Assembly (NCBI GenBank): GCA_938005545.1
Contig: CALKXV010000016.1
Coordinates: forward strand, 1 to 64,000
Direction of reading: 5' to 3'
DNA length: 64,000 nt
Source: an uncultured Paracoccaceae bacterium
GTDB lineage: Bacteria > Pseudomonadota > Alphaproteobacteria > Rhodobacterales > Rhodobacteraceae
Made by a program: the position numbers and the translations under genes. Below are positions 43,038 through 51,897 of the stretch, piece after piece. The notes beneath the pieces were generated by a model that saw nothing but the letters and a program-made list of their open reading frames with translations, had not been told where the DNA came from and did no database searches. Position 1 is the first letter of the stretch; each line of letters opens with the position of its first letter.

Positions 43038-43883
43038 TCAGGCCGCGCGTCTAAGTCCCAAAATCTCGCGGGCTTGATGAACACTGGCAACGGGGCGTTC
43101 GTATTTCGCGCAAAGCTCAACCGCCCTTTGAACCAAAGCTGCATTGGACGGCGCCAATGTATCCTGATCCCAACGAACGTTGTCTTCCAATCCTGTGCGC
43201 GTGTGTCCACCGGCGGCAATCGACCATTCGTTGACGATCAACTGCCCCCGGCCAATCCCTGCCGCACACCATTCGGCATTTGGAAGCAGCCGTTGAACCG
43301 TTTTGATGTAATAGTCGAATACATCCCGATCCACAGGCATGGCGTTTTTGACGCCCATGACGAATTGCACATAAAGATTGCCCGGAATGCGCCCATCTGC
43401 ATTCATCGCGGCGGCCTGATGAATGTGACTTAGATCAAAGGCTTCGATCTCGGGTTTCACGTTATAGGTGCGCATTTCACTGGCCAACCAATCTACCAAA
43501 TCAGGCGGGTTTTCGTACACCCGTGTCGGAAAATTGTTCGATCCAACTGACAGCGACGCCATATCCGGCGACAACGGCAACATGCCGCCGCGCTCTTGCC
43601 CCGCGCCCGAACGCCCACCCGTCGACAGTTGAACGATCATGCCGGGGCAATGTTTTTCCAGCCCTTCTTTCAGGGCCGCAAACCGCGCCGGATCAGACGT
43701 GGGTGTCTGATCATCGTCGCGCACATGACAATGCGCAATCGCGGCACCGGCTTCAAACGCGGCATGGGTGCTTTCGATCTGTTCGGCGACCGTGACCGGA
43801 ACCGCCGGGTTGTCTTCCTTTCGCGGAACGGACCCGGTGATCGCCACACAAATGATACAGGGTTTTTCTGAATGCTCCGACAT
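43038..43883 (-). CDS. Beta-keto acid cleavage enzyme (BKACE, DUF849)
   Basis: A 281-residue zinc enzyme. AIAHCHVRDDDQTP holds the HxH metal pair, and VQLSTGGRSG and AAGIGRGQ are family motifs. BKACE enzymes split a beta-keto acid with acetyl-CoA to give acetoacetate and a new CoA ester; substrates include 3-keto-5-aminohexanoate and dehydrocarnitine. It is the last gene of a leftward operon with a dipeptide-type ABC importer (14-base gap), so it probably acts on a product of the imported compound. The substrate cannot be read from the sequence. Confidence 0.88.
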   Translation of the reverse strand: MSEHSEKPCIICVAITGSVPRKEDNPAVPVTVAEQIESTHAAFEAGAAIAHCHVRDDDQTPTSDPARFAALKEGLEKHCPGMIVQLSTGGRSGAGQERGGMLPLSPDMASLSVGSNNFPTRVYENPPDLVDWLASEMRTYNVKPEIEAFDLSHIHQAAAMNADGRIPGNLYVQFVMGVKNAMPVDRDVFDYYIKTVQRLLPNAEWCAAGIGRGQLIVNEWSIAAGGHTRTGLEDNVRWDQDTLAPSNAALVQRAVELCAKYERPVASVHQAREILGLRRAA

Positions 43884-43897
43884 GGCGCTGCCCTTTG

Positions 43898-45607
43898 TTA
43901 CTTGGGTTCGGACCCCGGACGTTCGTACATGTTTTCAGTACGCGGCGTCAGGCTCAACAACTCTTTTGTATAATCGTGCGAGGGCGAGGTGAACAATGTC
44001 TCGCTGTCTTCCAATTCAACGATTTTTCCGCGCTGCATGACGGCAACGCGGTCGCACATCTGACGTACAACCGGCAGCGCATGACTGATAAACAAGATCG
44101 TCAAACCAAGATGCTCTTGCAAGTCTTTCAGAATGTTCAAAATCTGCGCTTGGATTGAAACATCCAATGCGCTGGTCGGTTCATCGCAGATCAAAAACCT
44201 CGGCTGGGTTGCCAAAGCACGCGCAATCGCAATTCTTTGGCGTTGCCCACCGGAAAATTCGTGCGGGTACTTTTGACGCGCCTCTGCCCCCAAACCGACC
44301 TGATCCAACAGCTCGGCCACACGAACCGGAATATCGACGGTTGGCAGCAAGCGGTGATGCCGGATGGGTTCGGCAACGATCTGATCCACCCGCATACGCG
44401 GATTAAGCGAGCTGAACGGGTCCTGAAAAATCATCTGGATTTCCTGGCGATACGCGCGCTGAACTTCGCGGTTGCTAAGATCGCTGACAAGATCACCGTC
44501 GAATTCGACCGTGCCGCCATCCACTTTATAAAGCCCCGCAATCATCCGCGCGACCGTAGATTTCCCCGATCCACTTTCGCCAACCAAACCCAGAACTTCG
44601 CCCGGCATGATATCAAAGCTCACCTGATCAACGGCCGTGAAATAACGCCGTCCCCAAGGCAGAATGCTGCGCTTTTCGACAAACCGTTTGGTCAGGTCAC
44701 GCACCTGCAAAAGCGGATCACCGGAAACGTTGTCGTATTGTGGCCAATTGCGCGACAGATCTTCAATCGCAAAATCCGGATCATCGCCGCCATAGTTGAT
44801 GCGCGGAAAACGGTGGACCTTTTTGTGCGGACGCGGAACGGCGGCAATCAGGGATTGGGTATAAGCATGTTCCGGGGTGCTTAGGATTTTCGCCGTCGGC
44901 CCCGTTTCCACCACCTTGCCGCGATACATCACTGTCACACGATCCGTCGTGTCAGCGATCACCCCCATGTCGTGAGTGATCAGGATGACGCCCACCCTTC
45001 GTTCGTCAACAAGGTCGCGGATCAGGTCGAGTATCTGAGCCTGGATCGCAACATCCAACGCGGTCGTGGGTTCATCTGCGATGATCACGTCTGGTTCTGA
45101 ACAAAGCGCCAATGCGATGACAACGCGCTGGCGCATACCGCCCGAAAACTGGTGCGGGTATTGATCAAGTCGCGTGTCAGGGTCCGGAATTCCGACACGG
45201 TCCAACAGATCGCGGGCGCGCTTGTCTGCGTCTTCGGCAGACACGTCCAGATTGACGCGGATGGTTTCCGTCAACTGTTCGCGGATCGTCAAAAGCGGGT
45301 TCAGCGACGTTAGGGGATCTTGGAAAATCATCGAGATTTTGCGGCCACGTAACGCGCGCATAGCCTCGTCGTCCAACCCGCTGACCTGTTGATTTTTAAA
45401 CGTAATATTGCCCGAAGCAATCCGACCGGGTGGATCAAGCAGCCCCATCACTGCCGCCCCAACCGTGGATTTCCCAGCACCACTTTCGCCAACAAGCCCA
45501 TGGATTTCACCCGGTTGCACGTCCAGCGATACCCCATCCACGGCAACGAACAAACGGCGCCGGGTCGGGAATTCAACGGTCAGATCGGTGATGTCCAATA
45601 GGCCCAT
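43898..45607 (-). CDS. Dipeptide-type ABC transporter ATPase with two fused nucleotide domains
   Basis: 569 residues from the ATG at 45607; the open frame upstream overlaps the permease gene in another frame and is not coding. Two complete ABC domains are present: Walker A GESGAGKST and GESGSGKST, signatures FSGGMRQR and FSGGQRQR, and Walker B VIIADEPT and FLICDEPT. This is the DppD-DppF (GsiA-like) fusion that drives import of peptides or similar amines. It lies five bases after the second permease gene. Confidence 0.93.
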   Translation of the reverse strand: MGLLDITDLTVEFPTRRRLFVAVDGVSLDVQPGEIHGLVGESGAGKSTVGAAVMGLLDPPGRIASGNITFKNQQVSGLDDEAMRALRGRKISMIFQDPLTSLNPLLTIREQLTETIRVNLDVSAEDADKRARDLLDRVGIPDPDTRLDQYPHQFSGGMRQRVVIALALCSEPDVIIADEPTTALDVAIQAQILDLIRDLVDERRVGVILITHDMGVIADTTDRVTVMYRGKVVETGPTAKILSTPEHAYTQSLIAAVPRPHKKVHRFPRINYGGDDPDFAIEDLSRNWPQYDNVSGDPLLQVRDLTKRFVEKRSILPWGRRYFTAVDQVSFDIMPGEVLGLVGESGSGKSTVARMIAGLYKVDGGTVEFDGDLVSDLSNREVQRAYRQEIQMIFQDPFSSLNPRMRVDQIVAEPIRHHRLLPTVDIPVRVAELLDQVGLGAEARQKYPHEFSGGQRQRIAIARALATQPRFLICDEPTSALDVSIQAQILNILKDLQEHLGLTILFISHALPVVRQMCDRVAVMQRGKIVELEDSETLFTSPSHDYTKELLSLTPRTENMYERPGSEPK

Positions 45608-45612
45608 GGTCG

Positions 45613-46527
45613 TCACTTCAACTTCGGGTTCAAGGCATCGCGCAACCAGTCGCCCAACAGGTTCACAGACAAGGCAAGCGCCAAAAGTGTGGCTGACGGA
45701 AAGAACAGGATCCACCACTCGCCCGAGAACAGATAGTTCTGCCCTATGCGGATCAACGTGCCCAGGGACGGTTGCGTCGATGGCGCGCCTACCCCCAGAA
45801 ACGACAGCGTGGCCTCGGCGATGATGGCCAGTGCAAGGCTGATCGTGGCAATGACCAAAACCGGCGACAACACGTTCGGCAAGATGTGGCGGACAAGGAT
45901 GGGCATGGCACCACGCCCGATCAGGCGCGCGGCCTGAACGTATTCCTTTTGCTTTTCGACCAGTGTTGCGCCGCGCACAACGCGCGCGAACTGCACCCAA
46001 TCCGAAAGACCAATCGACAGGATTAACACCCAGATCGCCAGTTGGTCGCGGTATTCGACGGGCGTGAACCCCTTGGCCACACCAAAGATCAACATAGCCA
46101 CAAGGATCGACGGAAAGGTCAGTTGTACGTCGGCAATACGCATGATGATCGCATCGGTCCATCCGCCGAAATACCCCGCAACAAGGCCAAGTGTAACGCC
46201 AATCAGCATCCCCAAAGCAACAGCCGCAAACCCCACGAACAGCGAAATCCGCATGCCGTAAAGGATGGTGGAATAGACGTCGCGTCCTTGATCATCCGTC
46301 CCCAGAATAAAACTTTCGCCGGTGAAGGCGTTCTGCGTTCCGGGTGCCGTGAAGCCATTCATCAGGTTGAGGTTGCCCGGTTCAAAAGGGTTTATCGTTG
46401 CAATGAGCGGCGCAAACAAGGCCGACAGAACCAGCAAAAGCGCAACAAGAAAAGACACAACAGCAACCGGGGAATGCCGGAAATCCCAGGCGAAATCGCT
46501 ATCCCAGAACCGGTGAAAGACGCTCAT
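45613..46527 (-). CDS. ABC transporter permease, DppC type
   Basis: A 304-residue integral membrane protein with six membrane segments and the inner-membrane coupling motif LIGRGAMPILVRHILPNVLSPV (the EAA loop pattern). The N-terminal FEPGNLNLMNGFTAPG, then FILGTDDQGRDVYSTILYGMRISL, is the usual DppC/OppC start. It pairs with the upstream DppB-like permease, which it overlaps by four bases, and with the fused ATPase that follows. Confidence 0.92.
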   Translation of the reverse strand: MSVFHRFWDSDFAWDFRHSPVAVVSFLVALLLVLSALFAPLIATINPFEPGNLNLMNGFTAPGTQNAFTGESFILGTDDQGRDVYSTILYGMRISLFVGFAAVALGMLIGVTLGLVAGYFGGWTDAIIMRIADVQLTFPSILVAMLIFGVAKGFTPVEYRDQLAIWVLILSIGLSDWVQFARVVRGATLVEKQKEYVQAARLIGRGAMPILVRHILPNVLSPVLVIATISLALAIIAEATLSFLGVGAPSTQPSLGTLIRIGQNYLFSGEWWILFFPSATLLALALSVNLLGDWLRDALNPKLK

Positions 46528-47486
46528 GTTCTGAGCCTCGGATCGATGGCGACATAAAGCAGATCAACGATCAAATTGATGCCAACGAACATGACCGAGA
46601 TCAGCATCAGATAAGCCGCCATGACAGGGATATCGACGAACTGGATCGCATTGATAAAGAGCAATCCCATGCCCGGCCATTGGAAAACGGTTTCGGTTAT
46701 GATTGCGAAAGCAATCAACGATCCCAGTTGAAGTCCCGTCACAGTGATCACCGGAACCATTGTATTCTTAAGCGCGTGGCGGAAAGTAATCACACGTTCG
46801 GGCAATCCACGTGCGCGCGCAAACCGAATATAATCCTGACGCATCACCTCCATCATTTCCGACCGCACAAGCCGCATGATCAACGTCATTTGATAAAGCC
46901 CCAGTGTGATCGATGGCAGGATCAAAGCCGTAAGACCGGATGATGTCAGAAACCCTGTTGTCCAACCGCCCAAAGCAACGGTTTCACCGCGACCAAAGCT
47001 GGGCAGCCAATCCAATTGCACCGAGAAGAGGTAAATCAAAAGAATACCGATCAGGAAGGTTGGTAAAGACACGCCAATCAAACTGAGCGTCAGCACCAGA
47101 TTAGCGACAAAACCTTTCCGGCGGATCGCCGTATAAACACCAAGCACGACGCCAAGGCTCAGTGCAAAAACGGCTGAGACGGCGGCAAGTTCCAGCGTTG
47201 CGGGCGCGCGTTCCGCCAAGATTTGCGCAACCGGTCGGCCTTGTTCGTACGAGACACCAAAGTTGCCTTGCAACGCTGACAGGATGAATTTGACGTATTG
47301 CACCACAAAGGGTTGGTCGAGCCCGAGTTCGCCGCGCAACCGATCAATGTCGTCTTGCGTGCGTTCCTGACCCAACATGTTGTCGATGGGATCGCCAATG
47401 AAGGTGAACATCGCAAAGGCCACCAATCCCACAACCAAAAGGACAAGGATCGATTGCAGAATTCGGCGGAAGATATAGGACAGCAT
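46524..47486 (-). CDS. ABC transporter permease, DppB type
   Basis: A 320-residue protein. An N-terminal span (ILQSILVLLVVGLVAFAMFTFIGDP) is followed by five further membrane segments and the coupling loop DYIRFARARGLPERVITFRHALKNTMVPVIT. This is the DppB/OppB half of a peptide-type permease. It lies 77 bases after the binding-protein gene and overlaps the DppC-like gene. Confidence 0.93.
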   Translation of the reverse strand: MLSYIFRRILQSILVLLVVGLVAFAMFTFIGDPIDNMLGQERTQDDIDRLRGELGLDQPFVVQYVKFILSALQGNFGVSYEQGRPVAQILAERAPATLELAAVSAVFALSLGVVLGVYTAIRRKGFVANLVLTLSLIGVSLPTFLIGILLIYLFSVQLDWLPSFGRGETVALGGWTTGFLTSSGLTALILPSITLGLYQMTLIMRLVRSEMMEVMRQDYIRFARARGLPERVITFRHALKNTMVPVITVTGLQLGSLIAFAIITETVFQWPGMGLLFINAIQFVDIPVMAAYLMLISVMFVGINLIVDLLYVAIDPRLRT

Positions 47487-47563
47487 GGCTTAAAACCCGT
47501 CAGACGCGCGATCACCCGCGCGTCTGTTTTGCATTGCGTCGAAAATCACGACGGTTTCCCGTA

Positions 47564-49129
47564 TCAGTTCACCGTCACCCAGCGCAGGAGGAAGAAATTG
47601 TCGGGGCGCTGCGTCAATTCGACATTGTCACGCGTTCCCCAAACCAACGGCTGAACATACATTGGCACATAGGCGTGTTCGGACTGATAGATGCCAGTGA
47701 CTTCGTCGATCATCGCTTGACGCTTTGTCTCGTCGATTTCTGACTGGATCGCTGGCAGCAATTCGTCGACCTTGTCGTTCGAAAATCCGCCAAAGTTCCA
47801 CGATCCCAACTTCTTTTCTTCATTTGGCGTCGACACCAGGAACCGCACCGGGTGTTCGTGATCGAATGTGCCGGGCGACCAGCCCAGAAGATACATATCG
47901 AAGTTGTCTTCGCGCAGCTCAGGCCAATAGTTCTGAACCGGCATCGCTTCCAGTTCTGCGTCGATCCCCACCTGTGCCAACATCGACGTAACCGCCTGAC
48001 AGACGGCCTCGTCGTTCAGATACCGGTTGTTCGGGCACTTAAGCCCAAAGGAAAACCCATCGGCATATCCGGCCTCTGCCAACAAAGCCTTGGCCCCTTC
48101 AACATCGAACGAAGGGCGATCCGCCTTTGCACCTGAATATCCACGCATCGCAGGGCTGACGAGCTGAGAGACTGATTCCGCTGATCCCCGCATAATCGTT
48201 TGCAGGATCGCATCGACATTCACCGCTTTCGCCACCGCCTCGCGGACGCGCGCGTCCTGGAACGGATTGGGTTCGCCAGCGTCGCTGGTGTATTTCAATT
48301 CCTTGTGGTCATGGCCAAAGCCCAGCATGATCACACGGGCTTCGATGCCCCGGATCACCTTGGTGCCATCGCGTTGATCGACGCGATCTGCATCCTGAAT
48401 GGGCACCGGATTGATCATATCTACATCGCCGGACAGCAACGCCGCCACAGCCGTGGCCGGGTTTTCAATCGGTGTAAACGTGGCTTCGGTGATGTTGTGT
48501 TCGGCCGTGTCCCACCAACCGGCAAATGGTGTCAGCGTGGTGGTCAACCCCGGCTGGCGATCCGCCAAAGTGAAGGCACCTGTGCCATTGGCGTTTAAGG
48601 TTGCAAAGTTGCCGGCTTCTTTGTCGGGACGTGCGGTGTTGTTCGCTTCGGCCCAATCCCGATCCATGATCATGAAATTCGCGATGGAATCCGGGAAAAG
48701 CGGGTTCGGCGCAGTTGTCATGAAATCAATCGTATAATCGTCAACGACTTTCACTTCGGAAACCGGCGCAAACCAGCTCCGCACATCAGCCACTTCGGAC
48801 GACCCACGCTCATAGCTGAACAACACATCATCCGCCGTAAAAGCCGCGCCATCGTGGAACGTCACGCCTTGACGCAACGTAAACCGCCAGCCTGCACCGC
48901 CGTCGATGGCTTCCCATGACGTGGCAAGTGCGGGTTCAACAGCCATATCTTTGCCGCGACGCACCAGACCTTCGTAAACATTGTTCAAAAAGCCCAATAC
49001 AGGCGCCGAATTGACCGCATGTGGATCCATCGTTTGTGGATCGGTCGTACCGGCCCACGAAAACTTCTCGGCCACTGCGGCGCTGGCCAAAACCAGAGCA
49101 ACGGCCGTACAAGTTGTGAGTTTAAACAT
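47564..49129 (-). CDS. Periplasmic substrate-binding protein of a dipeptide-type ABC transporter
   Basis: A 521-residue protein with a clear signal peptide (LTTCTAVALVLASAAVA, cleavage after AVA). The mature part has the SBP_bac_5 layout: DPQTMDPHAVNSAPVLGFLNNVYEGLV, then WRFTLRQGVTFHDGAAFTADDVLFS. It is the first gene of a five-gene leftward operon (binding protein, two permeases, fused ATPase, BKACE). Members transport peptides, nickel, or small cationic or quaternary amines. The BKACE at the end favours an amine-bearing acid, which is inference. Confidence 0.93.
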   Translation of the reverse strand: MFKLTTCTAVALVLASAAVAEKFSWAGTTDPQTMDPHAVNSAPVLGFLNNVYEGLVRRGKDMAVEPALATSWEAIDGGAGWRFTLRQGVTFHDGAAFTADDVLFSYERGSSEVADVRSWFAPVSEVKVVDDYTIDFMTTAPNPLFPDSIANFMIMDRDWAEANNTARPDKEAGNFATLNANGTGAFTLADRQPGLTTTLTPFAGWWDTAEHNITEATFTPIENPATAVAALLSGDVDMINPVPIQDADRVDQRDGTKVIRGIEARVIMLGFGHDHKELKYTSDAGEPNPFQDARVREAVAKAVNVDAILQTIMRGSAESVSQLVSPAMRGYSGAKADRPSFDVEGAKALLAEAGYADGFSFGLKCPNNRYLNDEAVCQAVTSMLAQVGIDAELEAMPVQNYWPELREDNFDMYLLGWSPGTFDHEHPVRFLVSTPNEEKKLGSWNFGGFSNDKVDELLPAIQSEIDETKRQAMIDEVTGIYQSEHAYVPMYVQPLVWGTRDNVELTQRPDNFFLLRWVTVN

Positions 49130-49700
49130 CTCTATTCCCCTGATGTCGTGAAATTTGAAACAAGCTTAACGGCACAATGCCGACTGTCCAGCGGATTTGC
49201 TTTTTTGCCCAAAGCCAACCAATGCATCGCACTTCATAAAGGGCCGCGCGCGCCCCTTCAAACTGCTGGCAAATCCGATCTGACCGATACAGGAACGTTG
49301 CCAAAGGCGATGAAAGTCGACATGCCGGGTGCGTAATTCGTGATCTCTATCTGATCTTTTTCCAATAAGAGGTGCCTGTAACTCTGTGTCACGATACCCC
49401 CATACCAGTCCGCGCAGCGATTGACATTAAACTGGGAAGACCAGACCATCACCCGACGAGGGGCGCTGCCTATTTAAAAACACGGAATAAAGCGCCAACC
49501 CGAGCATGATGGCAGGCGCGACGAAGTTCATCTCTTCGACGGGCTGGTCTGAAGACTGACATCCTGTATTCTACGAAAAGCTGATCACAGAAACGGACAT
49601 CTTAAATATGGTTGCAGAACGCAGCGCAGACACCAAAGCCCGGCGCGCCTCTTTCAAAAAAGGCACCGTTTCGGGCGGCGCGCCGCCTGAAAGCTGACCC
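49130..49700. other. Divergent promoter region between the importer operon and the sox operon
   Basis: 570 bases with no protein-like ORF. It should carry the promoters of the dpp-type operon (leftward) and the tetR-sox operon (rightward). Its main visible element is the palindrome at 49670-49693, listed separately. Confidence 0.4.
49670..49693. promoter_or_regulatory. 24-bp near-perfect palindrome before the TetR start
   Basis: TTTC-g-GGCGGCG / CGCCGCC-t-GAAA is symmetric apart from one pair and ends seven bases before the TetR ATG. The perfect GGCGGCGCGCCGCC core spans 49675-49688. TetR regulators usually bind such sites at their own promoters. The right half overlaps the expected ribosome-binding position, so repression or hairpin masking of translation are both possible. 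Confidence 0.5.
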
Positions 49701-50375
49701 ATGGCAACGCACACCAAACCCATTCTGCACCGGGACAACCCCGACAAAGAACCCCTTATTGGCCACATCAAAGTAACCCGCGAAGATTGGCTGAATGCCG
49801 CCCGCGACGTCCTTGTGACCGAAGGCGTGGCCAATGTAAAAATCCTGCCCCTGGGGGCGCGGCTTGGCGTGTCTCGCTCAAGCTTCTATTGGTACTTCGA
49901 AAACCGCTCCGATCTGCTGGCGGCTCTCCTCGATGAATGGGCTGATCGAAACACGGCCAGGATCGTCACACAATGCTGCATCCCTTCTGCAAATATCACC
50001 GAAGCGCTTTGTAACTTCTTCCGGTGTTTCGTCGACAGCTCGCAATTCGACCGTGGCCTCGATTTTGCAGTTCGCGAGTGGTCACGCCGCGATACCGCGT
50101 TGCGTACCCGCGTTGACACAGCCGACATCGCGCGTCTGGAAGCGGTGACCGAAATGTACCTGCGCCATGGGTATGACGCGTCTGATGCCGAAACGCGGGC
50201 GCGCATTTTGTATTACATGCAACTTGGCTATCACGCGCTGGAAGTGCAGGAAGACATGGCGCTGCGCATGAGCCGTATCGACGGGTATATCAAGGGTTTC
50301 ACCGGCCAAACGCCTGACCCTACCGCCATGAAAGCCTTTGCCGATTTCGCCCTTAGTTTAGAGGACGCCTCTTGA
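49701..50375 (+). CDS. TetR/AcrR family regulator
   Basis: A 224-residue protein. The N-terminal helix-turn-helix region TREDWLNAARDVLVTEGVANVKI, then LGARLGVSRSSFYWYFENRSDLL, is a standard TetR DNA-binding domain. The rest is a helical ligand-binding and dimer domain. The next gene (soxB) starts at a TTG overlapping its stop, so the regulator heads the sarcosine oxidase operon and likely controls it, and perhaps the divergent importer. The ligand may be a methylated amine. Confidence 0.9.
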   Translation: MATHTKPILHRDNPDKEPLIGHIKVTREDWLNAARDVLVTEGVANVKILPLGARLGVSRSSFYWYFENRSDLLAALLDEWADRNTARIVTQCCIPSANITEALCNFFRCFVDSSQFDRGLDFAVREWSRRDTALRTRVDTADIARLEAVTEMYLRHGYDASDAETRARILYYMQLGYHALEVQEDMALRMSRIDGYIKGFTGQTPDPTAMKAFADFALSLEDAS

Positions 50376-51622
50376 GCCACTATTCCGCCTTCCGCCTGTT
50401 TCGCGAAGGGTTGCGCGGCCAAAAAGGCTGGACGCCGGCCTGGCGCATGCCTGCCCCAAAGCCCGAATACGACGTCATCATCATCGGCGGCGGCGGGCAT
50501 GGGCTGGCGACAGCCTATTATTTGGCAAAACAGCATGGGATTAAACGCGTCGCGGTCCTTGAGAAAGGCTGGCTCGGCGGCGGCAACACCGGGCGCAACA
50601 CAACCGCAATCCGTTCGAATTATTTCTACCCGGAAAGTGCCGCACTTTATGACTTTTCGGTCCGCCTCTACGAAGGCCTGTCGCGCGATCTGAATTACAA
50701 CGTCATGTTCTCGCAACGCGGCATGATGGTCACCGCCCATTCCGAACACGACTTGGAAATGGCAACGCGCCAGTACAACGCAATGCGGATCAACGGCATT
50801 GACGCCGAAATGCTGACCGCCGCCGAAGTGCGCGCCCGCGTGCCCCTGTTGAATTTTCGCGCCGACGCTCGCCATCCAATCCATGGCGCTGTGTCGCAAC
50901 CCCGCGGCGGAACGGGCCGTCATGATGCCGTTGCCTGGGGCTATGCGCGCGGCGCAGACACGCGGGGTGTCGACATCATTCAAAATTGCGAGGTCTTGGG
51001 CATCCAGAAAGAAGCGGGGCGCGCGACCGGTGTGACGACGACACGCGGCGACATTCGCGCAGATCGGATTGGGGCGACGGTTGCGGGGCATTCCTCGGTG
51101 CTGGCCGAACTGGCAGGGTTCAAACTACCGATCCATTCCTATGCGCTTCAGGCGTTCGTGTCCGAACCGATCAAACCGATCCTCGACACGGTCGTGCTTT
51201 GCCCCGCCTTCGGAACCTATGTCAGCCAATCCGACAAAGGCGGCATCGTCTTCGGCGGCGGGCTGGACCGCATACCGTCATACGGTCAACGCGGAAACAT
51301 GCCCGTTCAGGAAGACGTCGTCGGCGCATTGGTCGAAATGATGCCTGCTTTGGCAAAGGTAAAACTGCTTCGCCACTGGGGCGGCATTGTTGATGTGACA
51401 CCCGACAGTTCACCCATCATCGGGCCATCGGGTGTCGAGGGGTTGTACCTGAATTGCGGCTGGGGCACCGGTGGGTTCAAGGCGATCCCGGCAGGCGGCT
51501 ATATGCTGGCACATCTGATGGCGACGGGGCAGCACCACGATCTTAGCCGTCCTTTCGATCTGGACCGGTTCACCACCGGGCGATTGATCGACGAAAGCGC
51601 CGCGTCCGGCATTGCGCATTAG
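50372..51622 (+). CDS. soxB: Sarcosine oxidase beta subunit
   Basis: A 416-residue flavoprotein that oxidises the N-methyl group of sarcosine. The dinucleotide fold IIIGGGGHGLATAYYLA is near residue 36. SQPRGGTGRHDAVAWGYARGA holds the histidine region that binds covalent FMN, and DSSPIIGPSGVEGLYLNCGWGTGGFKA is the C-terminal FAD motif. The start is a TTG overlapping the tetR stop. The order soxB-D-A-G is that of heterotetrameric sarcosine oxidases; the related N-methylglutamate or dimethylglycine dehydrogenases cannot be ruled out from sequence alone. Confidence 0.9.
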   Translation: MSHYSAFRLFREGLRGQKGWTPAWRMPAPKPEYDVIIIGGGGHGLATAYYLAKQHGIKRVAVLEKGWLGGGNTGRNTTAIRSNYFYPESAALYDFSVRLYEGLSRDLNYNVMFSQRGMMVTAHSEHDLEMATRQYNAMRINGIDAEMLTAAEVRARVPLLNFRADARHPIHGAVSQPRGGTGRHDAVAWGYARGADTRGVDIIQNCEVLGIQKEAGRATGVTTTRGDIRADRIGATVAGHSSVLAELAGFKLPIHSYALQAFVSEPIKPILDTVVLCPAFGTYVSQSDKGGIVFGGGLDRIPSYGQRGNMPVQEDVVGALVEMMPALAKVKLLRHWGGIVDVTPDSSPIIGPSGVEGLYLNCGWGTGGFKAIPAGGYMLAHLMATGQHHDLSRPFDLDRFTTGRLIDESAASGIAH

Positions 51623-51633
51623 GAGGGTCCGGA

Positions 51634-51897
51634 TTGCAAATTTTCCCTTGCCCCTTCTGCGGCCCCCGCGACGAACGTGAGTTCCACTTTGCGGGCGAAG
51701 CTGGAAAAACCCGACCAGACACAACCGGTGAGGTTTCGCCGGATGACTGGGCCACCTACCTGCACATGCACCGCAATGAAAAAGGCCGCACCCGCGAGGT
51801 TTGGGTGCATACCCCCTGTGCTGAGATGTTCATCATGGAACGCAACAGCGTAACGATGGAGGTGCTTGGAACCGAGTGCCTGAGGGCGAAATCATGA
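51634..51897 (+). CDS. soxD: Sarcosine oxidase delta subunit
   Basis: An 87-residue protein started at a TTG with AGGAGGG upstream. FPCPFCGPRDEREFHFAGEAG carries the CxxC of the zinc site, with a histidine and a further cysteine (HTPCAEMF) completing it. The small delta subunit stabilises the heterotetramer. It overlaps the alpha-subunit start by four bases. Confidence 0.92.
   Translation: MQIFPCPFCGPRDEREFHFAGEAGKTRPDTTGEVSPDDWATYLHMHRNEKGRTREVWVHTPCAEMFIMERNSVTMEVLGTECLRAKS

Noticed and set aside
45608-46162. N-terminal extension of the fused dipeptide ABC ATPase
   Set aside because: The extension lies in another frame of the DppC-like permease gene and contains no ABC sequence; the ATG at 45607 begins the known fold.
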